Below are positions 1 to 9,764 of a stretch of DNA of 64,000 nt, piece by piece. This DNA comes from Babesia bovis T2Bo (lineage: Eukaryota > Apicomplexa > Aconoidasida > Piroplasmida > Babesiidae), in assembly GCF_000165395.2 (NCBI RefSeq), contig NW_026261571.1, forward strand, positions 892,501 through 956,500, given 5' to 3'. How positions within the stretch are numbered: the first letter of the stretch is position 1; the number at the start of each line of letters is the position of its first letter. The notes beneath the pieces are model-generated. The model saw only the letters and a list, made by a program, of their open reading frames with translations. It ran no database searches and was not told where the DNA came from. Made by a program: the position numbers and the translations under genes.

Positions 1-1306
1 CATTCATCGGGCTTCTTGAGTACCTCTTCTAGTCTTTTCTTGGCATAGTGTAGCGTATCCTTATATGCCTGACTATAGGGCAATGCACTTAGCCAGTATA
101 GGATCTCACGGATGGTCTTGGGATTATTAGGGGTAGTGGGAATAGTCTTCTTTTGTAATCCAGTAAAGTAGGCACATGATAGTATGTAGAGTTTGAAGAG
201 GGCACCTCGTTTGTGCTGGTTAGTATCAGTGTCACTATAACTAGTGCCATTAGGAAAGACATCAGCTTGATCAGTGTTGAATGAATCCCTATGTATAGTA
301 TGTACAAATCCGGGATAGTTCATGCCGAAAGGAGCTCTGGCGGTATTACCATTGATGTCATTAACATCACCACTATCACTAAGGCCTTTAGGCTCCAGGA
401 ATCCCAAGAAAAACTTATCCCTAAGTCCATCCCATATGACCTTGTCAAGTCTATTCTTTGGCCCAGCGTTATTAAGCATATCCCTAGGAAACCCTAAGGC
501 CTGTAGCCATTGTGATAGGGTACCGTCATCCAGACCGGTACCATCCAGGATGTGGTTATTCCAATATGGGCTACCTTTTGCATACTTGCCTGTCCAATAC
601 ATATAGGTAAGTCCACTCCAGATGAGACATACTGACCCTAGGAGGATACGGGCGCATTTGGATCTATTACTGGATGTACTGAGTTTTTCCCAGGTGACTA
701 TGTTATCATTCTTCCGTGAATCATTGTTATTTGAGTATGCAGACTTGTAGCTTTTCTTGTAACAGGAATGGGTACATTTGTCTCCTTCACACTTCTGACA
801 CCCCCTACCTAGGTGGTGTCCGTTGTGTTCTTTGTCCGCATCGGTCACATTCCATTTCATACATTTACATTTGTCGCACGGCGTGTTCTTCTGTACATCC
901 TTGAGATATTGGCAGTCAGTGCCACTTAGGCCATGATGTTCCTTATTACCCTTCTTGCACGCACTACTGCCCTTCCAACACTTATCTATCTTACTCCACC
1001 CAACGAGTGCACTGAGTACCTGTGCCAACTGGTCTATATAGGTCCGTACCACGGAAGTACCACCTAGTCCCTGTACCAGGGAGAATAGTCCATGGAGGTG
1101 TTCCTTCACTTTGTCACTGTTGGCACCTTTGCTGGTGTCAGTGCCTTCCTTAACATCACCCTCATAACCTATAGGACACCATGAGGTACTGTATACCAGT
1201 AGTGGTACTAGGTAGTACTACTCTAGTACTGGTTACTTACCATTGTACTCCAGTTGTACTGACTGCAGTAGGTCAGTCACTGCCGCGGCCAGGCCACATA
1301 TGCATT
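1..1306 (-). CDS. ves1alpha: VESA1 alpha-type variant surface antigen, partial (runs off left edge)
   Basis: Two exons can be read on the minus strand: 1306-1241 (66 nt, encoding CICGLAAAVTDLLQSVQLEY) and 1168-1, which is open to the window edge. The intron between them is GT/AG. The protein shows the family marks seen in the other copies here: VVRTYIDQLAQVLSALVGW, a Cys-rich block ending in SCY, CARILLGSVCLIWSG, and TIREILYWLSALPYS. It is therefore the N-terminal half of a ves1-alpha gene, whose product with VESA1b forms the antigen on the infected erythrocyte. Compared with the intact copy at 22263, the first coding exon (starting MAPNSSWKP) is not visible upstream, so the 5' end is missing or replaced. 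It is head to head with the copy at 1631. The family call is firm; whether this copy is functional is unknown. Confidence 0.85.
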
Positions 1307-1630
1307 CTGTACAGGGGTGAGCCAATATACTACTGGGCGCCAAAGGCGCCCTCTATTATATATGGCGCGCATAGTATATGTAGTATATAGGATCCAATCA
1401 TTTGTATTCCTCAACAGTACTCCATTGTATGATCTTGTTGTTATGTGGAATACTACTAGTAATGTTGACTTTATTATTGAGTCATTGATGTGGTAATGTG
1501 ATATCCCGGTGGTAACGATGATTTTGTTATTGAATCCAATCCTAGTAATAGTAGGATAGTAGGTACAGCAGTATAGGTAGTACTCCTATAGTACTACTAG
1601 TAGTATACAGTACCTCATGGTGTCCTATAG
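1169..1630. promoter_or_regulatory. Divergent ves1-ves1 intergenic region with inverted sequence
   Basis: The segment lies between two head-to-head ves1-alpha copies. Its two ends are inverted copies of each other: the block around 1168-1215 is matched in reverse around 1590-1630 (GGTATACAGTACCTCATGG type sequence), giving a quasi-palindrome. Divergent ves1 genes with a shared bidirectional promoter are known in B. bovis. The region differs from the one at 21766-22262: it contains the second exon of the left gene but no first exon for either gene. Promoter activity is an inference. Confidence 0.5.
1336..1350 (-). repeat. GC-rich hairpin in ves1 first intron
   Basis: A perfect GGCGCC-AAA-GGCGCC palindrome in an A/T-rich setting, upstream of the exon at 1306. 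It belongs to the hairpin family described at 22419. In the sense of the ves1 gene the loop reads TTT. Confidence 0.7.
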
Positions 1631-4600
1631 GATATCAAGGTGAAGCTCCAAAGCAAGGCCCCCCAAAAGCGAGAGTCACAGAGTGCCTCAATGAGCTATT
1701 CTCCCTAGTCCAAGGACTAGGTGGCACTGCAGTAGTACGGACCTATGTAGACCAGCTGGCACAGGTACTCAGTGCACTCGTTGGGTGGAGTAAGATAGTG
1801 ACGTGTGGTGGCGAGAAGAGTGGCAGCCAGTGCAAGGGCACTGGTGGCAATGACAATCCGCACGGCCAAAGTGGCAGTGGCGGTGGCAGTACTGGCTGCG
1901 AGTATCTACAGGAAGTAAAGGAAAACAAGCCTTGTGATACGTGTAAATGTATGAAATGGGATGTGGCCGATGCGGACAATGAGAGTAAAGGACACCACCT
2001 GGGCAGGAGGTGTACAAAGTGTAGTGATAGTGGTGGTGGTGTACTGCATAGGTGTCAGTGTAGTACTGGTGGCAGCAGCACCTGTACTGCTGCCACATGC
2101 AAATGCGCTCTAGCAGGCAAATGCTGCAAGTGTTGTTGTAAGAGTTGTCCTGGGAAGTGTAATAAGGAGTGTACTTGTATAATCGAGGACGGGGTTGTTG
2201 GCCGTGATGAATGTAACAGGAATAGCTACATGTCAGCGTACCCTAGTAAAGCATTTTATCAAAGGACAAAATACGTGGAATCCAAGAGGGTAGACGTCAA
2301 ACCATATTGGAAAGATGTTGAAAGTGCTTCTAATCGCCACCAATGTGCCCGTATCCTCCTAGGGTCAGTATGTCTCATTTGGAGTGGCATTACCTACTTA
2401 TATTGGACTGGCAAGTATCACTGGAGTAGTCCCCGATGGAATAATCACATCCTGGATGGTAGTGGTCTAGATGATGGTACGCTATCCCAATGGCTACAGG
2501 CCCTAGGGTTTCCTAGGGATATGCTGAACAATAGTGGGCCACAGAATAGACTTGACAAGGTCATATGGGATGGGATTAGTGATAAGTTGCTTCTAGGGTT
2601 TGCAATGCCTAGTGGCCTTTATAACAGTGGTGTCCATGACACTAATGATAATACAGCCAGACAACCAGCTGGTATGAACTATCCTGGATTTATACATACT
2701 GCACATAGGGATTCATTCAATGAACAAGCTATTGTCTTCAAGAATGGCAGCTCTAGTACTAGTGACATTGACCAACACAAACAAGGCGCCCTTTTCAAGC
2801 TCTATATCCTATCATGTGCCTATTTTACTGGATTGCAGAGAAGGAATAGTGAGAGTACTCCAAGGACTCCCAAGACCATCCGTGAGATCCTCTACTGGCT
2901 AAGTGCACTGCCATATAGTGAGGCATATCCAAAGATACTGCAGCATTCCAAAGGAGTATTGGAAAAGGTAGCACCAGACGTCGAGAACAAAAAACAGCTT
3001 TCGTTCTACCAGACAGGCCGCACAGCACCCATTACCGTCCATGAATTTAACCTGTTTGCTCACTTCCAAGCAGTGACCCAGTACTGCCCACTGGTACTCA
3101 TAGGTATCCAGGGTGGCCTCAAAGGCACTGACAGGACTAAGGAACCTTCCATCCACGCCTTGTACGCTAACACGGAGTGTAACTTCACCTACCCATCAGT
3201 TCCCATCCAAGCATACAACCAGGTGGTCCACTACATTAGGGCTCTGTTCTACCAGTTGTACTTCCTCAGGAAGCAATGTGCCGTGAAGGTAGCCCTGGGA
3301 GGCAAATGGCGTGAGTGTAGGTATGGCAAGGATGTGGTATCCAAGGGGGTAATTAGCTGGATGTGCATGGGGTGTAGCCCCATGGAGCATGATAGGAAAA
3401 AGAGGGTAGCAGAGATGGGAAATAAACTTAATAAACTACCATTAGGATCGGGAGAGAGTGTAGCAATGAAGGTAAAGACACTATTGGAGAAGATTGGTGA
3501 AGTAGTGGTACAATTGGGTAATGCCCAGGAGGCATTGGAAGGGAAGAAGAAGGAGGCTATAGAGGGGGTGAAGGGGGCACTAGGGGAGGCTAAGAGGGAA
3601 CTAGAGGGGGCTAAGAATGGGCTGAATGGGAAACTAGAGGAGGCTAAGGATGGGCTGAAGGATAAACTACAGGATGCCATGACGAAACTAGGGGAGCTGA
3701 CGAATGGTGGTGGAATACTAGTAGATCTATTGGGGAGTAATGGACTAGAGAAGGCAGCGGAGAAGGGTGAATATGATCCCGGTAAGAACAAGATAAGTGA
3801 GGCTATCCATAAGGTACGTTCGGTAATGGAGGAAATACAGAAGGAACTGGGAGTTAGTAATTCATCATATTTAAACGGCAGCTTATCGGAATGGGTCGCA
3901 AACACACTTCATAAAACCATAGATCAGATCAAAGACATATGCAACACTCCCAAGTGCAGTGCATGTGACTCACACTCCAAGAAGTGTGGCCAACCATCCA
4001 CACCCAGTATCTGTAGGACCTGCCTCCAACCCACTACCACCGGTGTCCCTTCCCCCCTCCAGGCATTCCTCGAGGATCGGTTGCCAGGCTTTAGTTGTGA
4101 TGAAGTACGAAACGATGAAAAGGACAATCCAGACTACCCCTTGGCTTCATCCCACTTGGGACACTGTAATGGTTCTGGTCAATGCTGCCCATTGCCAATG
4201 GGTTTTAGGGGTCAATTCCAGAAGGACGGCATCACTAATATGACTGGGCAACGCCTTTATGGCATCCTATACTTCTTCAGTAACGAGAACATGATGCAGT
4301 CGTGTGTCTATACACTGGTGAGGGTAACAGCAGAACTCAGTGCTACCACACCACAGGTATTGGGTGATGTATTTGGGTTCTTTAGGGGTGGTGTAGGAAA
4401 TAAGGATAGTGGAAAGACGAAGAATGCAGGTAACAGGCAGTGTGACCACCAGAAAGATCCGTCTCAGAAAGGAGATACTGACTATTTTTGTGGCTGGTGT
4501 GCCTCCGGGTTACGGGATGAAGTAAAGAAGATAGAGTGGATACCAAAGAAGGACGGTGATGGAGGGCAGTATAGAGGCACAGTAGGACAAGCACTGATAA

Positions 4601-5430
4601 ATATTAAGGGCGAGAAGAGTACTAGCCCTGTTCCATATTCCGATGCTACTACTACCACTAATACTTCCCTATCACGACTCACTAAGAACTGCCAGTACCT
4701 CTCCCCTCTAACCGGTGAACTCTATACAGCAGTGAGTGCCACCTTCGGTGGAACATACCTCTCATGGGTACTGTACCTATCAGATGCACTTGAAGGGGGC
4801 CTAAAGTCACTCTCTGACGCATTCCAACAGATTGAATGCCGGGGCTGTAGAGAGTGTGACCCCAATAAGTGCAAAAAGGGAAGTCACGGTGTGACGGGTG
4901 GTGGCCTGTGTGGATGCCAATCAATCGTATCATGTACCGGGGTACTACCGGTGTTGTACAGACATGGCTTCAGCTATGGTAACCCATTCAATCTGGAGGG
5001 GTGTAATCAGAAGGAAAAGGAGAAGGGAGATTACAGCATTACAGCCGATACGAAGGGGAAGAAGCAGTGTCATGACTTCTTAAGCAGTCTCAGTGCAGTG
5101 ATTAACAAGAACAAGCAGGACCCCTCTAAGGGCCAGGACCAACACCCCCTCACCAACCTCCTCTCCCAGGTCGGCCAGCTCCAATACGACATACGGCTCC
5201 CCTGGGTCTTTGTCCTCACGCTAGCCTGGCTAGTAGCAGTGCTCTACCTAGCCTTTGGTGCCATATGGCCACTGGACTGGACACATATGAGGTCGCATTG
5301 GTTACGGGGTGGAGCACATCAGTGGGAATGTATGTGGTATAAGGTGATGACGGGGAGGAAGGGAAGAGTAGTGCTGGAGGGGGTGGAAAATTTTGGTCAA
5401 TGTTTAGTAGTGCTTTTAGTAATGTTTTAG
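1631..5430 (+). CDS. ves1alpha: VESA1 alpha-type variant antigen lacking its first two exons
   Basis: One long frame runs from a splice acceptor (TATAG at 1626-1630) to a TAG at 5430, about 1,266 codons. In order it encodes VRTYVDQLAQVLSALVGW, a Cys-rich domain (CKCALAGKCCKCCCK), CARILLGSVCLIWSG, a Lys/Glu-rich coiled-coil stretch near 3400-3850 with repeated LEEAK/KDGLK phrases, a second Cys-rich part (GSGQCCPLPMG), and one C-terminal membrane helix (VLTLAWLVAVLYLAFGAIW) with a short basic tail. This is the usual ves1-alpha order. Compared with the gene at 22263, exons 1 and 2 and the start codon are absent, so this is either a silent donor copy or has a start I cannot see. No internal stop is present. 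Confidence 0.85.
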
Positions 5431-6121
5431 TATCATGGTTAGTAAAAGTTTAACAAAGAAGTGGTAGATATTCTAGTTATAGTATGAGGTGTATTGGCAC
5501 TTTTTTGTGACCACATAGTAACTACTGTGTCTATATCACCCCCTCTCTTTCCCCGCACAAATGTGTGTTTAGTGGGGGCACTATTTATGTTGGAGTTACC
5601 CTGGTGGGGTTTATAGAGTATGGGGTAGTGTAGTGGTGGGGCACTTGCTGGTGGCTTGAAAAGTGGGTTTGGCAGATGATAGGCACAGATCTCTTCCAAT
5701 CACAGTGTATAGTTCAATGATCTAGTTTCAGTCAATTCACTCTCAGGACCCTTGTAGTGATTACTGGTGTGTTCTGATAGAGGTAGTGATATGTACTAGT
5801 GTAGAGGGTGATGTACTGTCTAGTGGAAGCATATTGTAGTACTATCTCTGGATATTACAGTGAGTCAGTAGTCTATAATGAAGTCACTTCCATGGGACAT
5901 TATGGATACCCTGGTTAGTATGCTGTACCATACTGGGCCATAACAGGGGAACACCATGGTAGTATGTATGCGCTAATGACTAGTGACATTAACGTAGCAG
6001 TAGAGAGAGGTCATGGATGTAGTGGATGGTAGTGTTAGTTGGGTTGATATATGTAAATGTACAATGATATTATGGTATTTCTGTTTTTATATGATATTTA
6101 AATGTCGGCTGTTTAATTTGA
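5431..6121. other. ves1/SmORF tail-to-tail intergenic region
   Basis: No gene is visible. The region lies between the 3' ends of a ves1 gene and a SmORF. The part at about 5876-5956 recurs in inverted orientation at about 15697-15777 with only scattered changes, again between a SmORF end and a ves1 end. This suggests that the SmORF plus ves1 tail was duplicated as a unit. Confidence 0.6.
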
Positions 6122-6847
6122 CTAATAATGTGACAGGAAAAGGCTTGGCCTTTCCCTTTTGTGCATCGACGAGAAATGTTTTCTAATTTCATTCTCCACT
6201 AAAGGTGTTATTGGCTCATTACAGTCTTCTGGAATCTTAGCGCCTAATTCGCTTGGTAATTCCTCACGAAGACATGCTCTGCTTTCGGGCTTGGGTAACA
6301 GAAACCAGTCAACTGGAGATAGATTGAAATACTTCCAAATATAGTTTTCCACTATGGTGGTTACGGGCTTGTTACAGTCCTTTGAAACCAACGCGGCAAC
6401 ATCACTTGGTAACAACTCAAGTAGCGCAGCTCTGTTTTCAGGCTTGGGTAGCAGAAACCACTGAAGGTCACGCCATGAGAAATACCACAGAATGCGGTTC
6501 ATTACTGGAGGCGCTATAGACTTGTTGCAGTCCTTTGGAACCTTTGCAGCCAAGTCAGACGGCAACTCCTCACGAAGACTTGCTCTGCTTTCGGGATTCG
6601 GTAAAAGATGCCATTCCACAGAGTATATGGCTGGCTCTACGGATTTAGTGTGTTTTCCAATCTTGGTATTCTCTTCTTCCTGTACTTCCACTGGTTCGGT
6701 GTCATGTTTGTCTTCCTTGCCGGAAATTCCGCTGTCTAGTGCTTTATGCGTGGGTTGATCTTGGGCTACATCAGTAGAGGTGACAGTGGCAGAGAGCCCG
6801 AAAGTAAGAACTACGCAGAATTTCCACAAGAAGTTGAAGGCTACCAT
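6122..6847 (-). CDS. smorf: SmORF-family secreted protein (three repeats)
   Basis: A 241-aa single-exon frame starting at the ATG at 6847. Residues 1 to about 22 form a signal peptide (FNFLWKFCVVLTFGLSATVT followed by STDVAQ). The mature part holds three copies of a roughly 55-60-residue unit of the form (V)xWxLLPxPExRAxLREELPSDLAAKVPxDCN. The same signal peptide and unit occur in the proteins at 13109 and 14590. In B. bovis, short secreted SmORF proteins are known to sit among ves1 genes; their function is not established. It lies tail to tail with the ves1 gene at 1631-5430. A conserved upstream element lies at 6896-6915. Confidence 0.85.
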   Translation of the reverse strand: MVAFNFLWKFCVVLTFGLSATVTSTDVAQDQPTHKALDSGISGKEDKHDTEPVEVQEEENTKIGKHTKSVEPAIYSVEWHLLPNPESRASLREELPSDLAAKVPKDCNKSIAPPVMNRILWYFSWRDLQWFLLPKPENRAALLELLPSDVAALVSKDCNKPVTTIVENYIWKYFNLSPVDWFLLPKPESRACLREELPSELGAKIPEDCNEPITPLVENEIRKHFSSMHKRERPSLFLSHY

Positions 6848-6895
6848 CTTGGTAAAGTTAGTAGGGAGTGAGATTGTTAATTGTTGTAACTAAGG

Positions 6896-6915
6896 TTGTT
6901 GTAATGCCCCATGCA
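6896..6915 (-). promoter_or_regulatory. SmORF upstream element (TGCATGGGGC box)
   Basis: Read on the minus strand, TGCATGGGGCATTACAACAA occupies this position and ends 49 nt before the SmORF start codon. Near-identical boxes sit at 13040-13060 and 14521-14540 at the same distance from their ATGs. It could be a promoter element or a conserved 5' leader; the function is inferred from position only. Confidence 0.55.
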
Positions 6916-7669
6916 TAGTACAGGTGCTAGAAAATCGGGGAGTGTTCTCCCATGTAGTTCTATAGGGTACTCTGCAATAGCTATATATGTGTCATGAAAT
7001 TTGACTCTGTCGTTGTCGGGCACTGATCAGATCACTATTAGTACAGGTGCACTACTAAACAGTAACAGAAGAGTGACCTTATCAGGTAAAGATCACCAAC
7101 AGTACAGTAATGATCACGATAAATGACGCCATTTATAGCATAAATATCACAAAGTGAACAAAGAATCACATAATCGACTTGTTGCTATCTTAACAACTAC
7201 TATAGTTTCCTTTTCACCATAATATACTGCCATGGCTTATATCTGTAACTATCATATACATAAGATGTGCTATTGACCACTATGAGAAAACATATTCCAA
7301 GAGAGATATTACGGATTATATGTTTAATCGCATTGTATTACGTTACGACAACGGTATAATATGATGTTATCTTATGACTATTGTTGCCACGAGGGACATC
7401 ATGTCCAGTCATGATGATTCATTTATAGAAATTCAATATTGCATGACACTAACACACTGCATATTGAAGATAGTTCTATATCTAAATAACTGTGATATCA
7501 ATAAAACAAAGTAATATATGGCATTATAGTATCGGTCATTAGGTTGCTGTTAAGAGGTATACGTATAGGAAATAAGCTGTTGTAAATTCCACCAGAGTAT
7601 ACCCCTACCATATTAAATATACGTCGTTTGTACTGCACATATTTAACAACACACCCCAAATGCTGTTCA
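6916..7669. other. Gene-free SmORF upstream region
   Basis: I see no coding frame. The DNA is moderately A/T rich and contains short stretches recognisable in inverted form upstream of the SmORFs on the right (around 12540-12720 and 14080-14290), for example the sequence around CATGATGATTCATTTATA. It looks like the upstream part of a duplicated SmORF unit. Confidence 0.4.
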
Positions 7670-8146
7670 TTAATCCAGCTTTGTACCGTTCATATTCTTT
7701 ACCGAACTTCCACCGCAGCCTAACGAGGACTTAGGATTAATTAACTTGAAAAATCTAATTGCTATGAAATATATCAGCATTACTATCAACGCCAAAGGCC
7801 CTCCTATTATAAGCGCACCTAACCAAATCGGTATCCATATCAGAAAATTCCAATCCCACTGGAAATGTCCATTTTCGTCTAGTAGAGCATACTCTATAGC
7901 CCATTCTTTTAGTTTCTGTTTCCACCCCTTCTGACTCTCCTTGTTCTTTGCCACTTCATCACTAGTAGTACCTTCCACTACCACTACTTCCTCCGGATCA
8001 TCACCTCCAGCCACCTTCTCTGCCATGGCCCATGTAGTACCGTGGTACTGGCCAGTCACTGAGCTCAGTAACTGTGACTTCATAGGTGTCCAGTCCAGTG
8101 GCCATAGGGCACCCAGGGCTAGTACTAGGGCTGGGTAGACCAACAT
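7670..8146 (-). CDS. Small membrane protein opening with a VESA1-like transmembrane motif
   Basis: A 158-aa frame with an ATG at 8146. The N-terminus (LVLALGALWPLDWTPMKS) closely matches the last membrane helix and tail of VESA1 in this window (VLYLAFGAIWPLDWTHMRS), but here it sits at the start of the protein. An acidic hydrophilic stretch follows (EEVVVVEGTTSDEVAKNKES), then a second hydrophobic hairpin near residues 100-140 (IWIPIWLGALIIGGPLALIV). It is probably a ves1-derived protein that reuses the antigen's anchor as a signal anchor. It could also be the 3' exon of the gene at 8431-9693; I kept them apart because that frame closes with its own stop. Confidence 0.6.
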   Translation of the reverse strand: MLVYPALVLALGALWPLDWTPMKSQLLSSVTGQYHGTTWAMAEKVAGGDDPEEVVVVEGTTSDEVAKNKESQKGWKQKLKEWAIEYALLDENGHFQWDWNFLIWIPIWLGALIIGGPLALIVMLIYFIAIRFFKLINPKSSLGCGGSSVKNMNGTKLD

Positions 8147-8430
8147 GGTTACGATGGTAGTGATACGGTGGTAGGGAGTGGTGGATCAGTGGAGTAGTCT
8201 AATAGGGTCTTATTCAGTGGTAAAGAGTAGTGGTATTTAGTAATTGTATCTACATTAATGCTATCGAATATCTATAATTGCACTACATGTGGTCAGTATT
8301 TTCTAAATATCACACTCTATTTTGTACATAATATAAATTAGGCATCCACACTGAGCATCCCAGTTCATATTGGGTTATCCCAAGTTGGGCCATTAAGTCT
8401 ATCAGGGTGGTACTGTAGTCATTCTCACCA

Positions 8431-9693
8431 CTATGATTCCTTTGCGATATCAGTGCCTGATTCCGTGTGTTCAGCAGTGTCATTACCATTGAGACTCTTC
8501 TTCTTGGGGAGACAAGAATTCCATCTCCATGTAAGTAGACCACATCGGTATGCATACCAGAATACTGGTACCATCAGTAATATTGAGTAGCCCAGAAGGG
8601 TGTATTGCACATGTTCATCCTCGAGTTCTCCGGAGTATGCCACCGCAATCGCTACCACAGCTACCAGTATTACCACTGCTGCCAATAGGCCAAAGCACAT
8701 ATAATCCTTGGGCCAGTGGAATATCTTTTTGTACTCTATACAGTACCAGGTAATTCCCAGGGAAACTAGGTGCACTGCTAGGAGGGGGAAGCCTATGGTA
8801 CTGAGTAGTACTGGGTAGTACTTAGTAACAGTTCTTAGTCCTCCATATTGTTGGGAATTGCCAGACATTGCTAAGGACATAATAGAGGCCATTGCTAATG
8901 ACAATATAGAAGCGTCTGCTATAGATGATGCTATCAGCGCAACAACCACCATCAGTTGTACTACACTCAGGACACCAACACTGACCGGAGTAAACTGTTA
9001 CGCCACAACTTCCACAGTGGCTTCCTATACCCTTACTGATCCTGCTCGTTGTTTTTTCTTTATTTTTCTGTCCCAGACAACACGTATCTCCATCCTGCCA
9101 CCCAACCCACTTCTGTAGTCCGTGTGCCAAGTGGTCTATCAGTGTCCCAATGACCTTGGTATCTTTGCTTTTACTACTACTACACTGTCTCATTACCTTA
9201 TGGATAAACCCACTGACGGTGTTCTTACTAGGACCTACTTGGAGTTGACCTTGGGACACTTCGATAAAATCCTTAAGTGACTTCTGACTATCACCTAGTT
9301 TTCTAATGCCTCCCACATTTCCTGTAGTAATCCTTGTTTACCACTTTTACCATTTGATAGCTCCTCTAGTTCCCCCTTAACGCTCCCTAGATCAGCCTTA
9401 GCCGTCTCTAGATTACCATTCACCCCCGGCTTTTCTAGTTCCTTCTTAGCCGCCTTTAGTGCCGTCTGAGCCCCTTCTAGTTTCCCCTTCACCTCCTGTA
9501 GTGCCCCCTTCACATTTCCATTCCCACTACCATCCTTCTTCTTCACTACCTCCACTAGTTTACTCACTACCTCCAGTATCTTCTCTAAAGCCTCCTTTAG
9601 TTGCCCTAAGGAGATACTCCTTTTCTCTAGTACATCCTTTACTGCCTCCACTACTCCCCCTAGGGCCCCTACCAACCCTATTACCAGTGTCAT
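8431..9693 (-). CDS. Chimeric VESA-like multi-pass membrane protein (three exons)
   Basis: Proposed exons are 9693-9342, 9294-9037 and 8960-8431; the phases agree and the total is 1,140 nt (379 aa). Exon 1 is a Lys/Glu-rich coiled coil like the one inside ves1-alpha (LKEALEKILEVVSKLVEVV). Exon 2 resembles the N-terminal part of the ves1-beta gene at 17800-21765 (VIGTLIDHLAHGLQKWVGW against VIKALIDHLALGLQMWVGW). Exon 3 is hydrophobic with about five membrane segments (LLAAVVILVAVVAIAVAYSG and others). It thus mixes alpha-like, beta-like and multi-pass parts. The second intron (9036-8961) is the weakest part of the model. Alternatively this is a decaying mosaic. The start is the ATG at 9693. 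Confidence 0.45.
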
Positions 9694-9764
9694 CGTTTAG
9701 TCACAATAGAACTACTACTGGTAAACAGTACTACATGGTGCCTTGCGATATGAAGGTGATGACG

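Noticed and set aside
89..307. Minus-strand 72-codon frame
   Set aside because: It is a shadow of the longer minus-strand ves1-alpha frame that runs off the left edge.
1181..1390. Plus-strand 69-codon frame in the divergent ves1 spacer
   Set aside because: It lies opposite the second exon and intron of the left ves1 gene, and its composition is that of the palindromic spacer.
3249..3905. 218-codon minus-strand Ser/Phe-rich frame
   Set aside because: Antisense of the ves1-alpha coiled coil; Lys/Glu codons read backward give Ser/Phe/Leu.
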